From assembly GCF_001865675.1 (NCBI RefSeq), contig NZ_CP011319.1, positions 186,001-250,000 on the forward strand: DNA of 64,000 bases. Direction: 5' to 3'. The DNA is from Janthinobacterium sp. 1_2014MBL_MicDiv. GTDB taxonomy: Bacteria > Pseudomonadota > Gammaproteobacteria > Burkholderiales > Burkholderiaceae_D. The notes below the pieces were generated by a model. That model made no database searches. It was not told the DNA's origin and saw only the letters and a program-made list of their open reading frames with translations. The position numbers were made by a program, and so were the translations under genes. Of the stretch, positions 18,612 through 26,461 are shown piece by piece (the stretch's first letter is position 1; each line of letters starts with the position of its first letter).

Positions 18612-19034
18612 CCCTCCACCTCGTCAAGAGCCACTGTTCATGCGGCTCTGAAGCGCATGAGTCTGCGATCACACCAAAACACCACCTTAATCAACAAGTT
18701 ACGCGCCATCACATTTTCGGCCCCACATCGAGTCGAAAAAGCTGCTGATGCGATGTGATGGCAGTCTGAAAATCTAAGCGTCCGTTTGTATGCGGTGGTA
18801 TCACGTTGTTTAAAGAGTAACATCGGTGGCCCAGCATTTTGCTGCTGAAGCACAAAGGCCTGAGACTCCTTGCATCAAAAAACCACACGCGGATGTAGCC
18901 GCTTCCACCTCGTTGTGGGTATGTGTTTATCAAAATTCATGGCCGAAATAGGTTTTTTTGAGTGCCAAAAAATCAGTTCAGGATGTAAGATTGCGAATCT
19001 GACAAGTACTAAATTCGGTTTTCGCTATCGGATG
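18612..19034. other. Non-coding left end of element 1
   Basis: No convincing gene. Just inside the att core two mutually exclusive hairpins overlap: AGAGCC/GGCTCT (18627-18649) and TCATGCG/CGCATGA (about 18638-18660). They could stop read-through from the orphan tRNA promoter or be integrase arm sites. The rest is AT-rich without clear structure. Confidence 0.5.
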
Positions 19035-20048
19035 CTAGCGCGGGAAGATTTTAAGCAATTCAGGCGGGCAATCCGGACTGGTCCAACTATGCCTGTCATC
19101 GGGCTCAGGATGAAGCGCCTCCCACGAATCGACTGGCGGCTGAACAACCTGAAACCATACGGCTCGCACTTCTTTACTCCGAGCCACTAGCCTGGTGGGG
19201 GCATGAGCGGCATGTCGGTGATTGAGGACGTCTACACAGTCGGATCCAACCTCTGCGTAGAGTGGCCCCATAGGCCTATGCGTGAATAGGATGCACTGCA
19301 TTGGCGAGATTGGCAGCGTGATCTGGATGTCCGCATTTTTAATACCGATGGCACGCTCGAATGGATGTCGCCGGTATGCCGTTGGGTCGTACCAAGTCGA
19401 TGGAGCATCTGTAGTGACGAACCCTAGAGCGTCACTTGTGCACAGCACGGTCTTGTGCATACCGCGCAGAATAGGAAGAATCACATCCGTCGCTGAATCA
19501 ATCAGTGTTGTAGTTGTCATTTCCTTCAGGTTGTCAAAGTCCCCTGGTTGAGGAATGTAGACGCTTGAGCGATCAACGTGAGATGGAATCTCTGGCTCGA
19601 CTGTTCTCGTCTCCCAGTCGGGACCTGCAACCTTCTCGAACATCTCTTTTATCTCTTCCATCTGACTGAGGAAGTGATCGCGGCTCGCGGCCGTACGGTT
19701 GTGTGCCGTAGCAGCGAATAAGCACACCCAAAACCAATCTTCCTCCGTAAGGGGGCGCTTGAAGTTAAACTTGCTGGTTCTTACCTTCGTAAAGTTTGCC
19801 TCCACTGTTCCTAAGCCTTGTTCATACCGAAGGTCATGACCACCATCGGGTGTGGTCAAAGTGTACATATCGGATTCACGGAAAATTTTCTCGGGCGCTT
19901 TAGCTTTCGGATTTTCTCCATTTTTATCCAAGAGCCAAACATATGGATTGTTCGTACTTGTTTTTGGAGCCGAAGGATCAAGCCAGGCTTTTAGATAGCA
20001 CGCGGGTATAAAGTGTTGCTTTCGCAGCTCGTACTTCTTTCGTTTCAT
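19035..20048 (-). CDS. DUF4238 domain-containing protein
   Basis: A 337-residue protein starting MKRKKYELRKQHFIPACYL, the DUF4238 signature (K-x-QH-x-IP-x-x-YL-x-x-F/W), followed by a central segment FWVCLFAATAHNRTAASRD and ITLPISPMQCILFTHRP, also usual for the family. DUF4238 is common in islands and among phage-defence candidates; its activity is unproven. The only neighbour on the same strand is the HEPN-like gene beginning at 21187. It is the outermost cargo gene of element 1. Confidence 0.85.
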   Translation of the reverse strand: MKRKKYELRKQHFIPACYLKAWLDPSAPKTSTNNPYVWLLDKNGENPKAKAPEKIFRESDMYTLTTPDGGHDLRYEQGLGTVEANFTKVRTSKFNFKRPLTEEDWFWVCLFAATAHNRTAASRDHFLSQMEEIKEMFEKVAGPDWETRTVEPEIPSHVDRSSVYIPQPGDFDNLKEMTTTTLIDSATDVILPILRGMHKTVLCTSDALGFVTTDAPSTWYDPTAYRRHPFERAIGIKNADIQITLPISPMQCILFTHRPMGPLYAEVGSDCVDVLNHRHAAHAPTRLVARSKEVRAVWFQVVQPPVDSWEALHPEPDDRHSWTSPDCPPELLKIFPR

Positions 20049-20206
20049 AGTCGGACGCTTAAAGGAAGTCGTTATTGTGTTGATGCAGAAATGTGCCCAC
20101 CACTACCTGCCACCGGCCGCTTCTGGCCGCTTGCGACCATTATTCAATGCGAATGATGACCAGGCAAGCAACAAGCCGCCTTGCGCCTGCCATGTTCCGC
20201 GAGGGT

Positions 20207-21187
20207 CTATATTTTACTTTCTTTAGCAAACCTTTTATTAAGATCCTTAATCTCTGGGAAGGATAGCTCCAAAATACTCGAATTTAGGGTTTGCGTTAAG
20301 GTATCAGTAAAATATTCTAGTGTTGCCAGTTCATTTAGCGAAATTTCGAACTTTCTCCCCTCTTCGTAGGAAAAAAATAACGACTCAAAACCTTTGCAAA
20401 ACTCCGCTAACTCTACCGGCACCACCGTTGCTCCATGGATAAAACAATTGCGAATCAGGGATATTCCCCCAAGAGTTTTTGCAACGGCCTCGTAGCCATA
20501 TTCCCCTTTGTATGCAACCGGTATTTCCAGCCCGGCAACGTTGCAGTAGTTAAGAAACACCTTTTCAAGACCATCATACAATCGCTTGCGATGCCAAGAT
20601 TCTAATCTTTCGTTCCATAGCGTTTTCCAATTTTCGAGAGACTCCTGACTATCTACGCGATCGTTATAAGCTCGACGTAGGGCCTTAAACTCATCACCTT
20701 TACATATTACAAGCGGATGGGCGTCCAAGTAAATACGAAATATTTTAAATACAAACTCCTCCAGGCAAGAGTACATGTTGCAAAAAGCCCAAGCTGCAAG
20801 CATTGGAATAGAACTCTCATGAACTTTCGCGACTGCGTCTGGAGTCCAAACTCTAACGGGCGTTTGACGTGGACCTGACCCATCTATTGCGTTGCGAAAT
20901 CCAGCTACTTTGAAAACTTGAGCACGCTTAATCCAGCTCGGATTTCGATATTTCTCTACAGCCACATGCAGACCATTAATAGTAACCGCCCATCTCAAGT
21001 AAATACTATGAAAGGTGCCACCAAAATCCATTATGACATTATTCGTTTCGCATAGCCATTCTAACCCTGGCTCCGCCGGAAACTCGACCCACTTAATATT
21101 TTTACTAAGCACATCTGGAGACATTGCTGAAATTGTCTCCTTTTCGATAAAATTTAATTCTGTCCACGACGTCTTATATTCGCTCAA
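20207..21187 (-). CDS. Hypothetical protein with a HEPN-like RNxxxH motif
   Basis: A 326-residue protein not tied to a named family. Near the C-terminus, SLIRNCFIHGATVV gives R246-N-x3-H251, matching the RX4-6H catalytic motif of HEPN ribonucleases with the usual Asn after Arg. The segment before it is helical, with WAFCNMYSCLEEFVFKIF typical of HEPN-type helices. The start is TTG 21187, chosen for the strong GGAGG 8 bases upstream. Low GC and rare-codon use mark it as foreign. A role as an RNase toxin or defence protein is an inference. Confidence 0.7.
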   Translation of the reverse strand: MSEYKTSWTELNFIEKETISAMSPDVLSKNIKWVEFPAEPGLEWLCETNNVIMDFGGTFHSIYLRWAVTINGLHVAVEKYRNPSWIKRAQVFKVAGFRNAIDGSGPRQTPVRVWTPDAVAKVHESSIPMLAAWAFCNMYSCLEEFVFKIFRIYLDAHPLVICKGDEFKALRRAYNDRVDSQESLENWKTLWNERLESWHRKRLYDGLEKVFLNYCNVAGLEIPVAYKGEYGYEAVAKTLGGISLIRNCFIHGATVVPVELAEFCKGFESLFFSYEEGRKFEISLNELATLEYFTDTLTQTLNSSILELSFPEIKDLNKRFAKESKI

Positions 21188-21495
21188 AACTTCCCTCCAA
21201 TATGAAATTGCTTCAGATAAGCACCGAAAGAGCCATCATGCTAAGTCTGCTTTTTTCCGATAGCGGCACCAGAACATAGCGGATTGCCAAGCAGTAAATT
21301 TTCACACATTGTCACCGTGCTCTAAATGGCCGCTTCTGGCTGAAAGCGGCCTGATGGTTGAAGTATAGCTTCTTGTTCAGAGGGCAAACATGCATTGGTA
21401 TGCATTGCATTAAATTTTATTTTCTCTGCACGGCCGGGTTGTCCGAATACGTTTTTGCATGGATGGTTCCCGTATCGAAAATAAACGGAGCCAAC

Positions 21496-21876
21496 ATGGA
21501 CCTATACCAGAAAAACTACATTAAGCTGCTTCAACTTCTTCCTGGCCTGCGTGACATGAACGGGCCAGCTACACTCACTGCGCTTGGTCATACCGATGTT
21601 CATGTAGACGTGATCGAGCGCCACAAGCATCGTTTGGTGCTCCGTATGAGCCACTACCTCCAGCGACTGCATGGTGCAGCGATACCTGACCCTGACATGA
21701 CCATCGAAGTGTTTCCGCTGGCAGAGACCCTCGGCGCGCTGACGTACATTGATTGCTTCGGCTCTCGCAAGGTGTTCTGCCCCGAAATGATGGCCTTTAG
21801 CCCACTTGCAAAAGCGGAACTGAACAATTTCCTGGGACAGTGGCTAACGAAGATGATTGCTGAGGGCCGAAGCTAG
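21496..21876 (+). CDS. DUF1249-like small protein
   Basis: A 126-residue protein starting MDLYQKNYIKLLQLLPGL, resembling the YqiB/DUF1249 family (N-x-x-x-L-x-x-LLP at the start, a central M-x-VEVFP-like strand, and FLGQWL near the end). The start is set by CGGAG 5 bases upstream of ATG 21496. DUF1249 has no known function. Its GC content is nearer the host than its neighbours. It opens a rightward run of three small genes. Confidence 0.7.
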   Translation: MDLYQKNYIKLLQLLPGLRDMNGPATLTALGHTDVHVDVIERHKHRLVLRMSHYLQRLHGAAIPDPDMTIEVFPLAETLGALTYIDCFGSRKVFCPEMMAFSPLAKAELNNFLGQWLTKMIAEGRS

Positions 21877-21965
21877 CCGAAGTCTGAACTACGGGGAAAT
21901 GCTACATAGCAATGGCTATAATCAGTAAAAATGCTGTTATAGTTTTTAAATTTTTTGAGGCGCTA

Positions 21966-22664
21966 ATGAGCATCCCGCAGGTTACAGTTCCACGTGATAA
22001 AAAAACTCTTGAGTTTTTCATTAATAGAGCACTGCTCATCAATCTCGCGCATGTGTATCAGCAACTGGTGCCCGGAAAGACTGTTGATGACTTCTATCGG
22101 TCAGTGTTACTTCCACTGGTTGCAGAAAGAGTTTTCGGTGATGAACTACTAAAAAAGGCGTATGAGCAGGAAGGTATTCATGACTACGAAATATTTATGA
22201 TCTCGTGTGGATATTTGGCTGAGGCAAAAATCGCGCTTATTAAAGGAGATCGTCGTCGTGCTTGGTCATGCGCGATGGACTCTATGTCCTTTTGCAGTAG
22301 TGCCAAAAATGCTGCCAGCTATGTACGCGATCTTGATGGGACGATAAATGCCCAAGTTGATCAGATTTTGTCACAGAATGCTTCGAACTCAGCCAAACAC
22401 CGAACTGAACCTTACAAAGACGTTGGCGCAGAAGCGGTGCGCATTATTAAGCAGCGCTGCGAAGCAGGCGAGCGTTGGGATTCTATTAATGCCGCAGCAA
22501 GAGAAATTTGTTCCGCAATGGGAGAGCTTGCGATATCCAAAGGCGTGCCGTTTTACGCGCAAGATGGGGGACTCAAGACTTTGAGTAAATACCTCGCTGA
22601 TGCACCAGATCTTGTACCTTACTTCACGAAAAAGCGCGGCCGTCCTAAAAAAAATTCGGCTTAA
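21966..22664 (+). CDS. Hypothetical protein with C-terminal AT-hook-like motif
   Basis: A 232-residue, probably cytoplasmic protein. The C-terminus FTKKRGRPKKNSA contains the GRP core of an AT hook, so binding to AT-rich DNA is likely. The rest is helical and not recognised. ATG 21966 has GAGG 5 bases upstream; an ATG at 21912 lacks a site. It sits between the DUF1249-like gene and a small helix-turn-helix gene, all rightward. Confidence 0.65.
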   Translation: MSIPQVTVPRDKKTLEFFINRALLINLAHVYQQLVPGKTVDDFYRSVLLPLVAERVFGDELLKKAYEQEGIHDYEIFMISCGYLAEAKIALIKGDRRRAWSCAMDSMSFCSSAKNAASYVRDLDGTINAQVDQILSQNASNSAKHRTEPYKDVGAEAVRIIKQRCEAGERWDSINAAAREICSAMGELAISKGVPFYAQDGGLKTLSKYLADAPDLVPYFTKKRGRPKKNSA

Positions 22665-22788
22665 TTTCCGACTGCGCGCTGAGCTGCTTTTTTATCTTAA
22701 TTTTATGTTTTACCATACAGTCACAGAGTCCTCGATAAGGATTCAGTTCCCGGCATGTATGTGCCTAATCACATTTTGGAGTTGTAAA

Positions 22789-23022
22789 ATGAGCACTAAT
22801 GATGTACAAGCACCAAGCATCGGAGATTTGCTGAAGAACATCGGCGATGCTTTCGAAACACAACAAAATCGTTTCAATCGCGCAGTTTTTCAATCACAGC
22901 CGCCAAAACAGCAAGATGAAATCTTGCAGAACGGCTACAACAATGGCATGTCTGTTAAGACCCTTGGGAAGATGACTGGGGTTCCAGCAAGTACGATCTA
23001 TAGCAAAATTAAGGCCAAGTAG
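22789..23022 (+). CDS. Small helix-turn-helix protein
   Basis: A 77-residue protein ending NGMSVKTLGKMTGVPASTIYSKIK, a clear helix-turn-helix of resolvase/Hin type. GGAG lies 7 bases before ATG 22789. The N-terminal half is Gln/Asn-rich and may dimerise. It is probably a DNA-binding regulator of element genes. A strong hairpin terminator follows. Confidence 0.75.
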   Translation: MSTNDVQAPSIGDLLKNIGDAFETQQNRFNRAVFQSQPPKQQDEILQNGYNNGMSVKTLGKMTGVPASTIYSKIKAK

Positions 23023-23075
23023 CTCCACCGGACCTTGATGTATGCATTCAAAGTGAAAACAGTATGCGTTTCAAA

Positions 23076-23110
23076 ATGAAAACGGCCTTGGGATACAAGG
23101 CCGTTTTCAT
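23076..23110 (+). terminator. Strong hairpin after the small HTH gene
   Basis: ATGAAAACGGCCTTG and its exact complement CAAGGCCGTTTTCAT form a 15-bp stem around GGATA. With A-rich and T-rich arms it can end transcription from either side. Confidence 0.8.
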
Positions 23111-23245
23111 GTGCAAGTAACAATAGTAATGTGACCAACTGTGTAGTTTTTTTGGCAACTTGAAGCTATGTGACGGCATGACCTCCAAGCGATATTTGGA
23201 GCACGACCTTGACCGTATATAGTTGTCACGCTGAGAACCGTCTGA

Positions 23246-23650
23246 TCAACCCAGCTTCGCCTTGATCAGTTGATAGTAGGTACTGGCACCCGCTGCGCTC
23301 AACTTCGCTTCGGCTACGAACTGTTCAACGATCTGCTTGCGGGTCATATTTTTTTGCTTCGACATGCGCACGTAGATGGCGGATGCGATTTCCATCTTCG
23401 TCGGCGCCTTCGGCTTCTTCTCGGCCTTGGACGTAGTTAACAAGCCGGTATCGGGTTTTCCTTCGCTTCCCATCGTATCCGCCGTCGGCATCGATGAAAT
23501 CGGCGTAGCGGCGGTTTTAATCGGTCCAGTTACGCCGGGTGATGCAGCGGCCACAGCCGTTTGCAACGTAGTGGCCGTGTTCGACGGCATTGCCGGTTTG
23601 TGGTCATTCGTTGTCTTCGGCAGCTCGGTTGAAGTAATCTTCGCATTCAT
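23246..23650 (-). CDS. Hypothetical protein with conserved C-terminal helical domain
   Basis: A 134-residue protein. The first 70 residues are Thr/Ala/Pro-rich and look disordered; the C-terminus AIYVRMSKQKNMTRKQIVEQF, then AGASTYYQLIKAKLG resembles a small DNA-binding or regulatory domain of mobile elements. The start at 23650 (MNAKITS) is likelier than a start at 23701, but its ribosome site is weak. It faces the HTH gene across the 23076 terminator. Function unknown. Confidence 0.6.
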   Translation of the reverse strand: MNAKITSTELPKTTNDHKPAMPSNTATTLQTAVAAASPGVTGPIKTAATPISSMPTADTMGSEGKPDTGLLTTSKAEKKPKAPTKMEIASAIYVRMSKQKNMTRKQIVEQFVAEAKLSAAGASTYYQLIKAKLG

Positions 23651-23919
23651 GATGTAGGCTCTCGTGTGTTTTAAGGAGCCTTTACCATCAACAGTTTTCA
23701 CCGGCTAGGCAACGACCAGCTTGCAGGTCAAAACCTGTTCATCTTGTCGCGATCAACTGATGCCAACATCCGCTGTGACAGCAATTTTCGGTGTGCAGCC
23801 ACCTCATTTCCCATCACACCCGTTGGGGTATCCGCTTAAAACCCGCATGAATGCGGGGCTGCGAGAGCTACGTTAGAAGCTTTGAACGCCTCGGCTGTGG
23901 AACCAATCACTGGTCTGTC

Positions 23920-24092
23920 AGAAGGTTTGAAGGCTCATAACGTACGCACGTCGCCCAGACCCGAGGCAAGCTGCCGCATTTCCAGCTACAGGGCGACGCC
24001 TGTACCCTGCAGACCTGCATGAACGCTCGGTTTACAGGGCTAGGGCAGAAGGTTCGATGGCTTATAACTCAGATGACAGCATAACCCGAGGC
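23920..24092 (+). repeat. Imperfect direct repeat, two units of about 47 bp
   Basis: AGAAGGTTTGAAGGCTCATA at 23920 and AGAAGGTTCGATGGCTTATA at 24047 each continue with AC, a 15-17 base spacer and ACCCGAGGC (ends 23967 and 24092). Between them is a CAGGG...CCCTG hairpin. No gene covers this; it may be part of an origin, a regulatory RNA or protein-binding array. Confidence 0.45.
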
Positions 24093-24114
24093 GTATGAGA
24101 AGATGGATCGCCAC

Positions 24115-24143
24115 GTAATTGCTCGTTTCGATCGAGCAATTAC
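24115..24143. repeat. Inverted repeat GTAATTGCTCG / CGAGCAATTAC
   Basis: A perfect 11-bp stem with a TTTCGAT loop in the gene-free stretch 23651-24729. It may be a terminator for a transcript across the 23920-24092 repeat, or a protein site. Confidence 0.55.
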
Positions 24144-24356
24144 ATTCCCCATACCACCCTACGGCTCAACATTACAGGTCCGTATTGATACGTGTGGGTG
24201 GGTGTGATATTAGAATCATGGCTCTCCATCGACGGGGTTTTTGCAGGGTGGTGTGCGTGGCCGCCGCAACGATGTTAACGATTGTTCGTGGTGGTGGATA
24301 AATATCATCTAATCAATCATCACTGATTTTTCACTAGTTTTGAAAAAATATGATAA

Positions 24357-24374
24357 ATCGTTTATATCGTTTAT
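24357..24374 (+). repeat. Tandem 9-mers ATCGTTTAT x2 in an AT-rich stretch
   Basis: Two abutting ATCGTTTAT units, preceded by ATAAA so that ATAAA-TCG-TTTAT is also an inverted repeat. The stretch 24300-24400 is the most AT-rich near the replication genes, so it is a weak candidate for the element's origin. Confidence 0.3.
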
Positions 24375-24440
24375 TCTTGAGAAAAAGAATGTGTTAGCGC
24401 TGATCGCAGTTGCACGGTATGGCCCGTTAGTAAGGGGGAC

Positions 24441-24469
24441 TTGACAAGACGCATCGATATAGATAAAAT
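24441..24469 (+). promoter_or_regulatory. Near-consensus sigma70 promoter upstream of the replication module
   Basis: TTGACA, a spacer of exactly 17 bases and TAAAAT. Transcription should start near 24476, about 250 bases before the next gene, leaving a long structured leader. Confidence 0.7.
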
Positions 24470-24475
24470 TTTTCC

Positions 24476-24649
24476 CGTACTAGATTCAAGGGAAGCATGT
24501 GACAATTCGGCGGCGCCGCCGATTATTCATCCCAGGTAGCGCCCCACCACGAAGGCGCTGGACGAAAGTCAGATCTGAGAAAAACAGATTACCATGGCGG
24601 GTATAACCCCTGAACAGTAAGAGAGCGCTACATATGTAGCATTATTTTT
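24476..24649 (+). ncRNA. Candidate structured leader / small RNA of the replication module
   Basis: Between the promoter and a terminator-like hairpin lie TCGGCGGCGCCGCCGA (24507-24522), AGCGCC/GGCGCT (24538-24559), TCAGATCTGA, and GCTACATATGTAGC (24627-24640) followed by ATTATTTTT. The RNA would be about 170 nt. In satellite P4 a small RNA from the leader of the replication operon gives immunity by early termination; a like role here is inferred. Confidence 0.45.
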
Positions 24650-24729
24650 ACTGAACAGGTGTGTTATCTACCCAAGCCCCTTCTTTATTTGGTTAGCTAA
24701 CGCGGCTGTTCAGTTGTCAAGGACCCGCT

Positions 24730-25452
24730 ATGGCTAATACTCCTAATAAATCTGCAATAAATCCACTCGATACCATTGGCACTCCAACAGACGTTGTACA
24801 ACGCTCTGTATCTGCGCCGGTAATTTTCCCGCCATTACGCTTAACCACGGCCGCTGTAGACAGCTTGGCTGTAGTCGTGCCGAGCTTAGCCTTGACCTCC
24901 AAAGCCATGTCTGCCAGCAGCCAGCAAGCTCGTTTGTCAGCAATGAGTTCCCGCGTGCGTAAAAAATCCAAAAAAATCATTGAAGATGCATTGTTACGTG
25001 TATTTAACTTTCCCTCCGGCACTTTAAGCTTTGACTTTCCTAGCGATGCGACCTCCGGAGAAAGCATCGGAGCATGGCTGACTGAGGGAGATCTTGTCAG
25101 TTTTGCCTCCCCAGCTGAAGAATTTTTTATCTCAGTCGATGAGCCCGGCAATATTCCAGTTATCGAATCTACGGTGTTAGCGAAGTTTCGTGTAAATGCA
25201 GCACGAAAAATTCATAGTGTTTTTGCAATTGAAGATCCTATTTTTGCTAAAAAAGTACCTGCAGCTGAAGCTGTATTGACGCTTATTTTGCAAAATATTG
25301 ATTTTTCTGTACATCGCGAGGTTGAACCGATGAACAAAAACTTGACCGTTGATGAAGCTTACGCTGCCTTTAAAACGGCGAGCGTTGAGTTGTCGAATCC
25401 AATCACACACCAAGTGATCGCCGATATTATCAAACGCGATGCGGTTTCTTAA
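24730..25452 (+). CDS. Hypothetical protein of the replication module
   Basis: A 240-residue protein with no recognised family. The N-terminal third is Ser/Ala/Thr-rich; the middle reads SRVRKKSKKIIEDALLRVFNF and the C-terminus has helices with NKNLTVDEAYAAFKTASVEL. There is no membrane segment. It precedes the primase gene by 115 bases with a hairpin between them, and follows the leader RNA at 24476, so it may be an accessory replication or regulatory protein. AT-rich codon use fits element 1. Confidence 0.65.
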   Translation: MANTPNKSAINPLDTIGTPTDVVQRSVSAPVIFPPLRLTTAAVDSLAVVVPSLALTSKAMSASSQQARLSAMSSRVRKKSKKIIEDALLRVFNFPSGTLSFDFPSDATSGESIGAWLTEGDLVSFASPAEEFFISVDEPGNIPVIESTVLAKFRVNAARKIHSVFAIEDPIFAKKVPAAEAVLTLILQNIDFSVHREVEPMNKNLTVDEAYAAFKTASVELSNPITHQVIADIIKRDAVS

Positions 25453-25481
25453 ATAAGAAAACAGAGCAATTTCCGGAGTAG

Positions 25482-25504
25482 CAAGGAGGATTCCTCCTTG
25501 TTCT
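25482..25504 (+). terminator. Intrinsic terminator / attenuator before the primase gene
   Basis: CAAGGAGG and CCTCCTTG form an 8-bp stem around ATT, followed by TTCT. It would partly separate the primase gene from the gene upstream. One arm holds a strong AGGAGG that the hairpin would hide. Confidence 0.6.
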
Positions 25505-25567
25505 AATAATACTATTTCCTCAATGCTGTCTATATGACGGCAGGGGAACTTATCGCCAAAAATATTT

Positions 25568-26461
25568 ATGAACACACCGAAAAGTAATACCGTAGAGCAC
25601 CACGCTTCCAATGAATTTGATGTTAAAAATGACATGTATGCAGTCGCTGTTAGCTATACCATTACCTATAAATGGCCGGTATTTCCCTTGATCGCAGGTG
25701 CTAAAAAACCAGCAACCCGTAACGGATTCAAAGATGCGTCGCTTGACGAGACACAGGTGCGTGATTGGTTTCCATCCGGCAGTGCCTACAACATCGGTAT
25801 CCCCACCGGTAGCAAATCTGGCATCGTGGTGCTCGATTCGGACGAAAAACCAACAGTGTCTGGAGCCGCTTCGCTCGCGTTGCTGGAAGCGCAACACGGG
25901 CCGTTACCTTCGACACTTCGCAGTAACACCGGCGGCGGCGGGGAGCATATTTTCTTTCGTTTTCCCGAAGGAGCTAATGTTCGCAATCGCACTGCGGTAC
26001 TTCCCGGCCTCGATGTTCGTGGTGAAGGTGGTTATATTGTAGCGCCTGGGTCCCGGGTGAATGGAGGGATGTATATTTGGCAAGATGAAACAATGCCAAT
26101 TGCTGAGTTGCCAGACTGGCTGTACACATTGATAACTGAGAATAAAGTCAGTGAGAAAACCACTACTGCAACGCCGGGTATTATCAAATCTGGAAGCCGC
26201 AACGACTCACTCCTTCGCTTCGCTGCGGCACAAATGCACTCTGGCCATCCTCGCGAGAAAGTAACGGATGTAACGCTTAATGCCAATCTGTTGATGTGTG
26301 AAACGCCCTTGCCTGAGGACGAGGTTTTGCAAATTGTCGAGAACGTGTATCGGCTCTATCAGTCTACGCCGGCACGGGATCTCACAGATATCGGTAATGG
26401 TAAAAAAGATGGCCGAACTCCATGGTGCGCGTTTGCGTTACCTCCTCGAGACGAAAGATAG
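25568..26461 (+). CDS. Bifunctional primase-polymerase domain protein (N-terminal half of replicase, frameshifted)
   Basis: A 297-residue product with the archaeo-eukaryotic primase-polymerase fold: WPVFPLIAGAKKPATRNGF, then NIGIPTGSKSGIVVLDSD with the metal-binding Asp pair, SNTGGGGEHIFFRFP, and LDVRGEGGYIVAPGS. After residue 240 comes a linker helix region. Similarity to the family ends at GNGKK and the last 17 residues look out of frame; the expected continuation (MAELHGARLRYLLE) is in the +1 frame after the A6 run at 26402-26407. It should prime replication of the element together with the helicase half. Confidence 0.85.
   Translation: MNTPKSNTVEHHASNEFDVKNDMYAVAVSYTITYKWPVFPLIAGAKKPATRNGFKDASLDETQVRDWFPSGSAYNIGIPTGSKSGIVVLDSDEKPTVSGAASLALLEAQHGPLPSTLRSNTGGGGEHIFFRFPEGANVRNRTAVLPGLDVRGEGGYIVAPGSRVNGGMYIWQDETMPIAELPDWLYTLITENKVSEKTTTATPGIIKSGSRNDSLLRFAAAQMHSGHPREKVTDVTLNANLLMCETPLPEDEVLQIVENVYRLYQSTPARDLTDIGNGKKDGRTPWCAFALPPRDER

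Noticed and set aside
18573..18646. A complete tRNA at the left island end
   Set aside because: Sequence leaves the tRNA after the anticodon loop; no T arm or acceptor 3' strand follows.
18870..19190. 106-residue plus-strand ORF near the left island end
   Set aside because: Overlaps the start of the opposite DUF4238 gene's 3' end, has no ribosome site and no recognisable composition.
24119..24301. 60-residue ORF in the non-coding region
   Set aside because: Begins inside an inverted repeat, no ribosome site, odd composition.
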